Assembly: GCA_046295975.1 (NCBI GenBank)
Contig: JBKBMG010000001.1
Location: forward strand, 194,623-258,622
Length of the DNA: 64,000 bases
Direction of reading: 5' to 3'
Source: UBA2357 sp046295975
GTDB taxonomy: Bacteria; Pseudomonadota; Gammaproteobacteria; Burkholderiales; Rhodocyclaceae
Position numbers and translations under genes: made by a program. Numbering within the stretch: position 1 is the first letter of the stretch; each line of letters opens with the position of its first letter. Below, piece by piece: positions 17,596 through 25,943 of this stretch. The notes under the pieces are model-generated. The model saw only the letters and a program-made list of their open reading frames with translations. It was not told where the DNA came from and did not search any database.

Positions 17596-18333
17596 TCAGG
17601 CGTCGCCCGCGCGGGCTACCGTGACGATGCGCTGCTTCATTGCCAGAACCTTCTTCGAATAGGCGGCATTCGGGTCATTGCGTGCCCCGCCGTAATACTG
17701 CAGCGCCCCCTGCAGGGAGCCGAAGCGTTGCAGCCCCTCGGCCAACACCAGGGTACCGACGTGGACATTGAGCAAGGGGTCGAACAAGGCGTCCGCCGCC
17801 GCGTCTTCACCGATCTTGTCCATATGGAAGCGGGGAATCACCTGCATCAGCCCCTGCGCCCCCATGTGGCTCTCGGCAAATGGATTGAAGCTCGATTCGA
17901 TCGCCATCATCGCGACGATGAGCAGCGGATCGACGCCGATCTCCTTGGCGCTGTCCTCCGCCTGCGCCAGCACCGGCTCGAGCACCGTCGTGGAGACGCG
18001 ATAGCGACGCGCGACCCAGTCGCGCACGCGCTGCATTTCCTCGGACAAGGCCGGCTCTTCAGACATGCCTTGCATCGCCAGTTCGAAGATCGACGTCCGC
18101 GACGGCTCTTCGCGCGGCCGACTATCGATCACGAGCGGCAGCTCGGCCAGTGGAGCGGCCTGCGCCGTCATCATGCCGGTGTCGGCAAAACGCACGGGCT
18201 CATGCGCGAGCTGTCCGGCAAAGAATTGAATCACCGCGACGGCACCGGCACACAACAAGCCGGCATGCAGACCGCGCACTACGATGGCTCCAGCGCGGCG
18301 CGCGCGCCCGGACCCGGAAGTTGCGTCGTTCAT
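17596..18333 (-). CDS. Membrane-anchored lytic transglycosylase, SLT domain
   Basis: 245 residues. A single N-terminal membrane segment lies at about 16-37 and a linker follows. The lysozyme-like transglycosylase domain is at about 105-240, with catalytic Glu146 in AIESSFNP, GAQGLMQV (158-165) and the late YYGGARND motif. Enzymes of this family cut peptidoglycan glycan strands in the periplasm with 1,6-anhydro product formation, the substrate that AmpD (next gene) recycles. The ATG at 18333 follows a strong GGAGGAACC. A consensus promoter about 280 bases upstream implies a long leader. Confidence 0.9.
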   Translation of the reverse strand: MNDATSGSGRARRAGAIVVRGLHAGLLCAGAVAVIQFFAGQLAHEPVRFADTGMMTAQAAPLAELPLVIDSRPREEPSRTSIFELAMQGMSEEPALSEEMQRVRDWVARRYRVSTTVLEPVLAQAEDSAKEIGVDPLLIVAMMAIESSFNPFAESHMGAQGLMQVIPRFHMDKIGEDAAADALFDPLLNVHVGTLVLAEGLQRFGSLQGALQYYGGARNDPNAAYSKKVLAMKQRIVTVARAGDA

Positions 18334-18487
18334 GGTTCCTCCATGGCGTGACGAAAACCCCCATCGCATCACCCCCGCCGCCCGATGGTGCAGGGCGGTA
18401 GAACCAGGGCAGGGATGTCGCCCGACACACTCCACCGCTGAGGCAGGAAAGGTGTCGAAACGGGGCTTCGGTCGTCAGTGGTCGTTC

Positions 18488-18516
18488 AACACGTTGCCGC
18501 AACCAGACAACGTGTT
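18488..18516 (-). promoter_or_regulatory. Hairpin in the transglycosylase leader
   Basis: AACACGTTG, an 11-base loop and CAACGTGTT form a perfect 9-bp stem about 155 bases upstream of the transglycosylase start. No T-run follows. Confidence 0.4.
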
Positions 18517-18611
18517 CCGCGGTGCGAGCGGCCATGAGGTCTGCGTCGTAAACGACGCCGCACCGATTGAAAATGCTGAATCACTACGTGCTGCAAAGCA
18601 GCAGGAACCGC

Positions 18612-18640
18612 ACTGTATTGATTTGCTTGAACATTGTCAA
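18612..18640 (-). promoter_or_regulatory. Strong sigma-70 promoter candidate
   Basis: On the minus strand a perfect TTGACA is followed after 17 bases by TACAGT. Transcription would start near 18605 and run toward the transglycosylase gene. Confidence 0.65.
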
Positions 18641-18763
18641 TCTCGGAACGTAACAGCCGGGCGCACTGCCATTTCCGGGCGGTGTCGTGAGCCGCCACAG
18701 ATGGCGCATTCCGGCGAATCTCAGGCGATTTCGCGATGTTGCATAGACGCAACAATGAGCCGC

Positions 18764-19396
18764 TCAGGCGTCGCCGCAGTCCTCGGCAGCGCGTGCCGGT
18801 GCGCGCCCGCGCAGCCAATCTGCAAGCGGATGTGACACCGTCACCCGAGGCGCGAGCAGGGCCGCGAACCGCGGCCAGGAAAAATGTGGACCGGGGTCGG
18901 TCTTGCGTCCGGGAGCGATGTCGCTGTGCCCCGCCAACGCACGCAAAGGGCAGGCGTGGGCGAGATCGGCGACCAGATCGGCGAGCGCCTCATACTGCTG
19001 CAACTCGAAAGGCAGGCTGTCACAGCCCTCGAGCTCGATTCCCACAGAGAAGTCGTTGCAACGGCTCCGCCCCTCCCAACATGACGCCCCGGCGTGCCAA
19101 GCACGGGCATGGATCGGAACAAACTGCAGCAGTTGGCCATCGCGGCGGATGAAGAAATGCGCCGACACCCGCAAGGCCTGGATGCGCGCGTAGTACGGAT
19201 GGGCATCCGGCTCCAGGCGGTTGGTGAACAGGCGCTCCACGCCATCGCCACCGAACTCTTCCGGCGGCAGGCTGATGGCATGAATGACCGCCAACTCGAT
19301 ATCCATGCCTTCCGGCCGGGCATCGCAGTTGGGCGACGGACAGCGTACGGCTCCATCCAGCCAGCCGTCTTGCGTGAAGCCGCACCGTCGATTCAC
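18764..19396 (-). CDS. ampD: 1,6-anhydro-N-acetylmuramyl-L-alanine amidase
   Basis: 210 residues. It is a cytoplasmic zinc amidase of peptidoglycan recycling that removes the peptide from anhydro-muropeptides. Zinc ligands align as His39 (AVIHAISLP), His157 (AGHSDIAPGRKTDPGP) and Asp167, matching the spacing of E. coli AmpD. I chose the GTG at 19396, which overlaps the pilR stop as GTGA and has GGGGA five bases upstream. The ATG at 19408 is the alternative and would add four residues. In gammaproteobacteria loss of AmpD induces AmpC. No ampC or ampR is in this window. Confidence 0.92.
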   Translation of the reverse strand: MNRRCGFTQDGWLDGAVRCPSPNCDARPEGMDIELAVIHAISLPPEEFGGDGVERLFTNRLEPDAHPYYARIQALRVSAHFFIRRDGQLLQFVPIHARAWHAGASCWEGRSRCNDFSVGIELEGCDSLPFELQQYEALADLVADLAHACPLRALAGHSDIAPGRKTDPGPHFSWPRFAALLAPRVTVSHPLADWLRGRAPARAAEDCGDA

Positions 19397-20793
19397 TCCA
19401 TTCCCCATTTCTGCAGGCGGTAGCGCAACTGCCTGAGCGTCATGCCCAGCCGCCGCGCCGCTTCCGAGCGATTCCAGCGGGTTTCCTCCAGCATGCGCAG
19501 CACTTGCACACGCTCTTCGTCACCCTGCTCGGAGGGTTCGTCATAGTTGCCGGAGACATCCCGCCAGGCCGAGGTGGCGAGACTCATGGAAGCGCTCGGA
19601 CGCATGCCCGCGGGTGAAGGCAGCAGATTGAGATCGGCCGCGTCGATGCAGTCGTTTTCACACAGCGCGCAGGCGCGCTCCAGCAGATTCTCCAGCTCGC
19701 GCACGTTGCCGGGGAAATCGTATTGCTGCAGGGCCGCGAGTGCGGCCTTGTCTAGCCGCGGCGGCGCCCGCCAGCCCTCACGCTCGGCAAGACGGGCCAG
19801 CACATGGCTGGCGAGCTCGGGCACGTCCTCTCGACGTTCGCGCAAGGGCGGCACATGCAGGGTGATGACGTTGATGCGGAAGTACAAGTCCTGGCGGAAG
19901 CGCCCCTCGTTCACCAGTTGGCCCAGGTCACGGTGAGAGGCCGACAGAATGCGCACATCCACCGCTTCCTCGGCGTGCGCGCCGACCGGCCGCACCGCGC
20001 GTTCCTGAATCGCGCGCAGCAGCTTCACCTGCATCGCCAGTGGTAGATCGGCCACTTCGTCGAGAAACAAGGTGCCGCCCCGCGCCGCCTGGAACAAGCC
20101 CTGCTTGTCGCTTGCCGCCCCGGTAAAGCTGCCCTTGCGATGACCGAAGAACTCGCTTTCCATCAGTTCCGGCGAGATCGCGCCGCAGTTCACCGGCACG
20201 AAGGGGCCAGCGGCGCGTGGGCCACGCGCGTGGATCATGCGTGCGATCACTTCCTTGCCGGTTCCCGACTCGCCATTGATGTACACCGGTGCCTGGTTAC
20301 GGGCCAGCTTCTCGATCTGGACGCGCAACTGCGTCATCGCCGGCGAATGCCCGAGAAGCCCGCGCTCGGCCGGTGCCGCGGCCTCGCGCGGGGCGTCCGG
20401 CTCGAGCTTGAGTGCGTGATTGACCAGCTCGCGCAACCCCTTGAGTTCGACCGGCTTGGTCACGAAATCAAAGGCGCCGAGCTTGAGCGCGCGGATCGCC
20501 GTCTCGATGCTGCCATAGGCCGAAATCACCGCCACCGGCAGCCCGGGATGTTCGGACTGGATCAGCGCCACCAGTTCCAGGCCGTCACCGTCGGGCAGCC
20601 GCATGTCGGTGAGGCACAGCCGGTAGTGCTTGTCGCGCAGCAGCGCACGCGCCTCCGCCAGGGTTCCGGCGGTATCGCAGGCCAGGCCCATGCGCATGAA
20701 GGACAGTTCGAGCAGTTCGCGAATATCGTCTTCGTCGTCAACGACGAGTACGTCGGCGCCGGGCGGACGGTTGCGTCTATCGGATTGGGTCAT
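19393..20793 (-). CDS. pilR: Sigma-54-dependent response regulator PilR
   Basis: 466 residues. The receiver domain (about 13-125) has phospho-acceptor Asp63. The AAA+ sigma-54 activation domain (about 148-385) has Walker A GESGTGK (174-180), the sigma-54 contact loop as GSFTGA (221-226) rather than GAFTGA, and LFLDEVADLP. The C-terminal Fis-type helix-turn-helix is WNRSEAARRLGMTLRQLRYRL. The sequence matches PilR, which activates the type IV pilin gene pilA. The ATG overlaps the end of pilS by 4 bases. No pilin gene is in the window, so the target lies elsewhere. Confidence 0.93.
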   Translation of the reverse strand: MTQSDRRNRPPGADVLVVDDEDDIRELLELSFMRMGLACDTAGTLAEARALLRDKHYRLCLTDMRLPDGDGLELVALIQSEHPGLPVAVISAYGSIETAIRALKLGAFDFVTKPVELKGLRELVNHALKLEPDAPREAAAPAERGLLGHSPAMTQLRVQIEKLARNQAPVYINGESGTGKEVIARMIHARGPRAAGPFVPVNCGAISPELMESEFFGHRKGSFTGAASDKQGLFQAARGGTLFLDEVADLPLAMQVKLLRAIQERAVRPVGAHAEEAVDVRILSASHRDLGQLVNEGRFRQDLYFRINVITLHVPPLRERREDVPELASHVLARLAEREGWRAPPRLDKAALAALQQYDFPGNVRELENLLERACALCENDCIDAADLNLLPSPAGMRPSASMSLATSAWRDVSGNYDEPSEQGDEERVQVLRMLEETRWNRSEAARRLGMTLRQLRYRLQKWGME

Positions 20794-22349
20794 GGCTGGG
20801 TACGTCCGATCAGGATGAAATGCGCGCCGGGGTCGTTGCCGACGAAATCCAGTTGCGCGTCATTGGCTTCGGCCAGTTCGCGGGCAATGTACAAGCCCAG
20901 TCCGGTGCCCTTCGCGTCGGTCGTGAAGAAGGGCTCGAAGATCTGGCCGCGTTGGGCCTCTGCCACGCCCGGGCCGTCATCGATGATGTGCAATTCGACC
21001 TCGTCGGCGCAGCGGGCGAACGCCCATACGCGAACAGAGCCCGGCTGTCCGGAACAGTAACGGCGGGCATTGCCGAGCAGATTGGAGAGAATCTGATTGA
21101 GGTGCACCCGGTCCATCGCCAGCCTCAGGCCCGCCGGCACATCGACGTCGAACACCCGCAGTTCGTCGCCTCCCTTGAGTCCGAACGCTTCCACCACCTC
21201 GCCGACGAACACGTCAAGGGCCAGCGCTTCACGCATCAACTGGTCGCGCCGCCCGAGCGCGAGCACGTCGCGCACCATGCGCTCGATGCGGCGGGCGTTG
21301 TCGTTGATGATGCGCACCAGGCGCGCCTGCACGTCGGCGCGCTTTTCCTCGCCGAGCAAATCGGCCGCCTGGGTCACAGCCGAGAGCGGATTGCGAATCT
21401 CATGGGCCATGCTGGCGGTCAGCCGGCCGAGCGCGGCCAGCTTGAGTTGCTGCACATGTCGCTGAATCTCTTCGAAGTCGGTGAGATAGATCAGCAGATC
21501 GCCCCCTGCCGGCCCGCTCTTGTCGTTCGCGGCGGCAATCCGGCAGCGCAGCAGCTTGCCGCCCGGACCGAGCCGCTGCAGCACCCCGTGCTCCGCGCCA
21601 GAGGCGCCAGCGCAACGCCCGAACACGGGATCGGCGTCGACCAGCAGCATGCCCTCGCGCAGCGGCCGCCCGAGCAAGGCCGAGGCACGCGGGTTGGCCT
21701 GACGCACCCGGCCATCCGGCGACACTACGATCACACCATCCTGCATGTCCTCGATGATGCGTTCGTTGATCGCCTGCTGCCGATGCAGGGCTTCGCCCCT
21801 GAGCACCGCCAGCGACTCGTTGGCCTGCGCGCGGCGCGCGAGCAGGCGCGCCATGAAGGCAATGGCGAAAAAGCCGATGCAGACGATGCCGACCTGAAAA
21901 AACTCACTGGGGTTGTTGCCGACGTAGGTGCGCCATGCGTTCTCGGTGAGCACCAGCACCGTCGCCAGCGCGGCAAAGAACATCACCATGCGGCCTTCCG
22001 ACACCAGCCCGGCGGCGGCGAGAAACACCATCATCAACACCGGCATGCCACTGCGGTAGCCACCGCTGATCCACATCAGGGTCGCCAGCATGAGGATGTC
22101 GATGACCACCTGCAGCATGATCAAGCGGCTCACGCCCAGCCGACGCGCCGCATCGGGAAAGCCAAGCAGCAATACCAGGCCCAGATAGGCGAACGCCACG
22201 CCGGTCAACAGCCTGGGGACATCCTGACCGAGACCCAGCTCGCGCCCGCCGACCACGAGTATGCCTGCGATCACCAGACGGAACAGGTTGAAGTAGCGCT
22301 GGGGCGCCCGCCGTGCGGCGTCGAAGGGGTCGTCTTTGGCTGCCGTCAC
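20790..22349 (-). CDS. pilS: Sensor histidine kinase PilS
   Basis: 519 residues. About six membrane helices occupy residues 20-170. A PAS domain follows (about 190-300, GVIVVSPDGRVRQANPRASALLG), then the dimerisation domain with phospho-accepting His316 (MAHEIRNPL) and an ATPase domain with DDGPGV, FEPFFTTDAKGTGLGL. PilS controls PilR phosphorylation in the inner membrane and is known to respond to pilin levels. A GTG start at 22349 was chosen for its CGGGAG five bases upstream. The in-frame ATG at 22394 lies inside the upstream gene and would add 15 residues. Confidence 0.92.
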   Translation of the reverse strand: MTAAKDDPFDAARRAPQRYFNLFRLVIAGILVVGGRELGLGQDVPRLLTGVAFAYLGLVLLLGFPDAARRLGVSRLIMLQVVIDILMLATLMWISGGYRSGMPVLMMVFLAAAGLVSEGRMVMFFAALATVLVLTENAWRTYVGNNPSEFFQVGIVCIGFFAIAFMARLLARRAQANESLAVLRGEALHRQQAINERIIEDMQDGVIVVSPDGRVRQANPRASALLGRPLREGMLLVDADPVFGRCAGASGAEHGVLQRLGPGGKLLRCRIAAANDKSGPAGGDLLIYLTDFEEIQRHVQQLKLAALGRLTASMAHEIRNPLSAVTQAADLLGEEKRADVQARLVRIINDNARRIERMVRDVLALGRRDQLMREALALDVFVGEVVEAFGLKGGDELRVFDVDVPAGLRLAMDRVHLNQILSNLLGNARRYCSGQPGSVRVWAFARCADEVELHIIDDGPGVAEAQRGQIFEPFFTTDAKGTGLGLYIARELAEANDAQLDFVGNDPGAHFILIGRTQP

Positions 22350-22362
22350 ACAGACTCCCGCT

Positions 22363-22620
22363 TCAGCGCCTGACTCCGAGCCGTCGATGCGCATCGCTGC
22401 AGTAGAACCGCTCGTCTTCGCGCACGCCCTCGCTTTCAGGCACGTGCAGGCCACAATGCGCGCAGGCGACCATGCGCTCGGGGGTATTGCGCGAGGCCTC
22501 GTCCGCGCGCTTGCGCTGCTGCATGCGCTTGCGCTGCTGCATGCGCTTGAAGTCGCTCAGCGCGCGGCGCGCCCACCAGACGGCGATCAGGGCGAGGATG
22601 ATGAAGATCAGGTTGCGCAC
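22363..22620 (-). CDS. PP0621-like small membrane protein with C-terminal cysteine motif
   Basis: 85 residues with one N-terminal membrane helix (about 2-20), a basic Gln/Arg-rich linker and a C-terminal metal-binding-like motif (CAHCGLHVPES, then YCSDAHRR). The layout resembles the PP0621 family of unknown function, often found before pilS in betaproteobacteria. The GTG at 22620 was chosen because the helix begins there. No clear ribosome binding site is visible. The linker contains an exact 18-bp tandem duplication (KRMQQR twice). It is probably cotranscribed with pilS, 13 bases downstream. Confidence 0.75.
   Translation of the reverse strand: MRNLIFIILALIAVWWARRALSDFKRMQQRKRMQQRKRADEASRNTPERMVACAHCGLHVPESEGVREDERFYCSDAHRRLGVRR
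22507..22542. repeat. Exact 18-bp tandem duplication inside the PP0621-like gene
   Basis: The unit GCGCTTGCGCTGCTGCAT occurs twice in a row, with 6 bases of a third copy. It encodes KRMQQR repeats in frame and so could expand or contract by slippage without breaking the gene. Confidence 0.9.
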
Positions 22621-22795
22621 GTTATCAGGGTCGGCACGAGTCGGTACGGGGGAGTGCCTCGAAGAACCATGGCGAGCGGCCGGACGCCGCACAAGGCGGC
22701 AAGTGGATCGCGCCGCGGGTCTTTCGGGGTGCCCTCAAGTCTAGCACGGTGAAACCGGACGTCCGCCGTCACTTCCGCCGCGCACCGGCGTTCGT

Positions 22796-23953
22796 TCAGA
22801 CGCCGCACAAGCGCGCGCATGCAGCCACGAGCGTCGCCTCGTTCTTGGCAAAACAGAAACGCACCACATGCTCGTCCGTGCCGTCAGCGAAGAATGCCGA
22901 CACCGGAATCGCCGCCACACCGACCTCGCGTGTCAGGTATTCGACAAAGTCCCGGTCCGGACGATCGGAAATCGCGTCGTATCGGGCGAGCTGGAAGTAG
23001 GTGCCGGCCGACGGCAGCAATTCGAAGCGCGAGCTCGCCAGGGCCTGGCGAAAGAAGTCGCGCTTGGCTTGGTAGAACGCCGCCAGGCCGAGGTGGCGCG
23101 CCGGGTCGGCCATGTAATCGGCAAGCGCATGCTGCACCGGCGTATTCACGGTAAATACGTTGAACTGGTGCACCTTGCGGAATTCCGCCATGAGTTCGGC
23201 CGGAGCCACCACGTAGCCGACTTTCCAGCCGGTGATGTGGTAAGTCTTGCCGAAGCTGGATACCACCACACTGCGTCCGGCCAGTTCCGGGTGGGCGGCA
23301 CAACTGCGATGCGCCACGCCATCGAAGAGAATGTGCTCGTACACCTCGTCGGACACCACCACTATGCCGGTGTCGCGCAGGAGTGCCGCAAGGTGGTCGA
23401 AATCGGCCGCCTCCCACACCGTCGCGGTGGGGTTGTGCGGCGAGTTGATCATGATCATCCGGGTACGCGGGCCGATCGCCGCAGCCACGGCCTCCCAGTC
23501 CGGGCGGTAGTCCGGCGCGGACAGGCGCATGCGCACCACCTTGCCGCCCTGCAACTCGATCGCCGGCGCGTAGGAATCGTAGACTGGCTCGAACACGATC
23601 ACCTCGTCGCCCGGATGTACCAGCGCGGCAACGGCAGTGAACAAGGCCTGGGTCGCGCCTGCGGTGACCGTGATCTCGCGTTCGACGTCGTAATCCATGG
23701 CATAGAGCGAGGCGATCTTGCGTGCGATCGCCTCACGCAACGGCAACACCCCGGCCATCGGCGCGTACTGGTTGTGACCGCTGCGCATCCAGTGGGCGAC
23801 GCGCTCGAACAACACGTCCTCGGCATTGAAGTCGGGAAATCCCTGGGACAGGTTGATCGCACCGCACTCCTGCGCCATGCGCGACATCACGGTAAAGATG
23901 GTGGTGCCGACGTCGGGCAACCGGGAACGGATGGGATGAGGATGGTTCGGCAT
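22796..23953 (-). CDS. Methionine-type aminotransferase (YbdL/KAT family)
   Basis: 385 residues of fold type I. Motifs are INLSQGFPDF, NQYAPMAGVLPLREAI, the substrate motif NSPHNPTA, SDEVYEHILFDG and Schiff-base Lys236 in SSFGKTYHITGWKVGY. This is the kynurenine/glutamine/methionine aminotransferase group, which includes YbdL and enzymes that convert 4-methylthio-2-oxobutanoate to methionine. It is divergent from mtnA across 186 bases, which would fit a methionine-salvage role. That link is context only. The start at ATG 23953 is where family similarity begins. Confidence 0.88.
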   Translation of the reverse strand: MPNHPHPIRSRLPDVGTTIFTVMSRMAQECGAINLSQGFPDFNAEDVLFERVAHWMRSGHNQYAPMAGVLPLREAIARKIASLYAMDYDVEREITVTAGATQALFTAVAALVHPGDEVIVFEPVYDSYAPAIELQGGKVVRMRLSAPDYRPDWEAVAAAIGPRTRMIMINSPHNPTATVWEAADFDHLAALLRDTGIVVVSDEVYEHILFDGVAHRSCAAHPELAGRSVVVSSFGKTYHITGWKVGYVVAPAELMAEFRKVHQFNVFTVNTPVQHALADYMADPARHLGLAAFYQAKRDFFRQALASSRFELLPSAGTYFQLARYDAISDRPDRDFVEYLTREVGVAAIPVSAFFADGTDEHVVRFCFAKNEATLVAACARLCGV

Positions 23954-24139
23954 GGCGATGCCTGCGGAAGTCACGGGACAAGCCGGCATTCTCGCAGACC
24001 AGGGCACCCGGCCGATAGTCCGGCGCCCCCCCCCGGTGCGCGCCCCTCGCGCCCTTTCTGCAGCCGTGGGGGCCGGGCTGCCGCGAACCACGTCCGGGGA
24101 CTGCCCAGAGGCCGGGTTCTGCGCGGTAAAATCGCCAGC

Positions 24140-25213
24140 ATGGACTTCAATCAACCAATCCCCACCCTGCGCCGCGTCGGCGACGCCATCGAGATCCTCG
24201 ACCAGACCTTGCTTCCCCACCGTTGCATGGCAGTCCGGCTGGAAACACTGGAGGCGGTGGCCGACGCCATCCGCAACATGCGGGTGCGCGGCGCCCCCCT
24301 GATCGGCGCCACCGCCGCCTTCGGCGTCGCCCTAGGCTTGCGCGCGGACGCCAGCGACGCGCAACTCGAGCACGTGCTGAGCACGCTGGGCGCTACCCGC
24401 CCCACCGCGGTGAACCTCCACTGGGCGCTGAAGCGCATGCGCGCACGCCTGCACCCCCTGCTCGCTGGCACACGCCACGAAGCCGCCTGGGATGAGGCCG
24501 AAGCCATCCGCGCCGGCGACGCCCGGACCTGCGCGGCCATCGGCCATCACGGCGTGGCCTTGTTGCAGGCCCTGACAGCCGGGCGCGATGCGCCTCTAAG
24601 GGTGATGACCCACTGCAACGCCGGCTGGGTGGCCACGCTGGGCGCCGGCACCGCACTCGCCCCGGTGTATGCCGCGCAGGCGCTCGATCTGCCAGTGCAT
24701 GTATGGGTGAGCGAAACCCGCCCGCGCAACCAGGGCCTGCTCACCGCCTGGGAACTGCGCGAGGCAGGAGTGTCGCACGCACTGATCGCCGACAACGCCG
24801 CGGGCATCCTGCTGGCCCGGGGTGAGGCCGACATCGTCATCACCGGCGCCGACCGCATCGCCGCCAACGGAGACACCGCCAACAAGGTCGGCACCTATCT
24901 CAAGGCGCTGGCGGCGCGCGACAACGGCGTACCCTTCTATATCGCGGCACCGCTGTCGACGATCGATTTCGACTGCGCGCACGGTGACGCCATTCCGATC
25001 GAGGACCGTGGCCCGGCCGAAGTGCTGGGGGTGGAGGGTCTGGACGGCGAAGGGCGGCTCGCGCGCCTGACGCTCGCACCTGAGTCCGAAACCGCGGTCA
25101 ACCCGGGCTTCGACGTCACGCCCGCGCGGCTCATCACCGGCATCATCACCGAATATGGCGTATTCGCCCCGGAACGGCTGGGCGAATTGCGCGAGGCCGG
25201 TACGTGGGGATAA
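24140..25213 (+). CDS. mtnA: S-methyl-5-thioribose-1-phosphate isomerase
   Basis: 357 residues of the MtnA/eIF2B-like family. It converts the cyclic 5-methylthioribose-1-phosphate to the ketose methylthioribulose-1-phosphate (also the 5-deoxyribose analogue in some bacteria). Catalytic residues align as Cys159 (THCNAG) and Asp238 (TGADRIAANGD), and the RGAPLIGA loop is at 50-57. The ATG at 24140 follows a weak site. The 3' end overlaps the aldolase gene by 10 bases. No mtnC, mtnD, mtnK or mtnP is in this window. Confidence 0.95.
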   Translation: MDFNQPIPTLRRVGDAIEILDQTLLPHRCMAVRLETLEAVADAIRNMRVRGAPLIGATAAFGVALGLRADASDAQLEHVLSTLGATRPTAVNLHWALKRMRARLHPLLAGTRHEAAWDEAEAIRAGDARTCAAIGHHGVALLQALTAGRDAPLRVMTHCNAGWVATLGAGTALAPVYAAQALDLPVHVWVSETRPRNQGLLTAWELREAGVSHALIADNAAGILLARGEADIVITGADRIAANGDTANKVGTYLKALAARDNGVPFYIAAPLSTIDFDCAHGDAIPIEDRGPAEVLGVEGLDGEGRLARLTLAPESETAVNPGFDVTPARLITGIITEYGVFAPERLGELREAGTWG

Positions 25214-25881
25214 GGCGAGCGACCACCTCGTCGCCTGGCCACGCCATCGTCGCGGCCGCACGCCGCCTCGACGCAGCCCGGCTCAACACCGGCAGCGCCG
25301 GCAACGTCAGCGTGCGCGACGGCACGGGCATGTGGATTACGCCCAGCGGGGTGGCCGCCGACGCGCTCGACGCGGAATCAATTGTCCGGGTCGGCCCGGA
25401 CGGTCACGCGGAAGGCGCGCTCGCACCCTCGTCCGAGTGGCGCTTTCACCTCGACCTGTATCGCGCCCGACCGGAAGCCGGGGCGGTCGTCCATACCCAT
25501 GCGCCGTTCGCCACCGCGCTCGCCTGCCACCGCCTGGAAATTCCGCCCTTCCACTACATGGTCGCCCGCTTCGGCGGCCACAACGTGCGCTGCGCACGCT
25601 ACGCCACGTTCGGCACGCAAACCCTTTCCGACCACATTCTGGCGGCGATCGAAGACCGCAGCGCGTGCCTCATTGCCAACCACGGCATGCTGGTGTTCGG
25701 CCGCGAACTCAAGCATGCGCTGGCCGCCGCAATCGAATTCGAAGCCTTGTGCGAACAGTACTGCCGCGCCCTGCAACTGGGCATGCCGGTGCTGCTCTCC
25801 ACCGAGGAAATGGCCGAGGTCGTGGCGCGCTTCCGCTGGTACGGCCGCCCGGTGAACCCGCACGACAACGAGGGAAACTAG
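25204..25881 (+). CDS. Class II (FucA-type) aldolase, candidate methylthioribulose-1-phosphate aldolase
   Basis: 225 residues of the class II aldolase/adducin family. Zinc ligands His97, His99 (VVHTHA) and His160 (ANHGML) and catalytic Glu78 (SSEWRFH) match E. coli L-fuculose-phosphate aldolase at a constant offset of five. MtnB dehydratases share this fold, but the wide FucA-like similarity, including HYMVARFGGHNVRCARYATFGT, favours an aldolase. A GTG start at 25204 lies inside the end of mtnA, so translation is coupled. This arrangement resembles the mtnA-ald2 pair of the Rhodospirillum rubrum DHAP shunt, which cleaves the MtnA product to dihydroxyacetone phosphate and methylthioacetaldehyde. 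The substrate is inferred. Confidence 0.8.
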   Translation: MGIRRATTSSPGHAIVAAARRLDAARLNTGSAGNVSVRDGTGMWITPSGVAADALDAESIVRVGPDGHAEGALAPSSEWRFHLDLYRARPEAGAVVHTHAPFATALACHRLEIPPFHYMVARFGGHNVRCARYATFGTQTLSDHILAAIEDRSACLIANHGMLVFGRELKHALAAAIEFEALCEQYCRALQLGMPVLLSTEEMAEVVARFRWYGRPVNPHDNEGN

Positions 25882-25943
25882 CGGGCGCGCCTACATCACC
25901 CCTTCTGCCGACGGGAGCACTGCGTCCCGGCACCAATCGGTTG

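Larger units (their letters stand above)
18334..18763. other. Long leader region upstream of the transglycosylase gene
   Basis: 430 bases without a convincing gene between the transglycosylase start and the end of ampD. It holds a good minus-strand promoter at 18612-18640 and, downstream of it, several small inverted repeats. Read on the minus strand this could be a 270-base structured 5' leader or a separate small RNA. It matches no riboswitch class I know. Confidence 0.5.

Noticed and set aside
18612..18640. Possible tRNA or mobile element near the strong promoter
   Set aside because: No cloverleaf, transposase, or flanking direct repeats were found.
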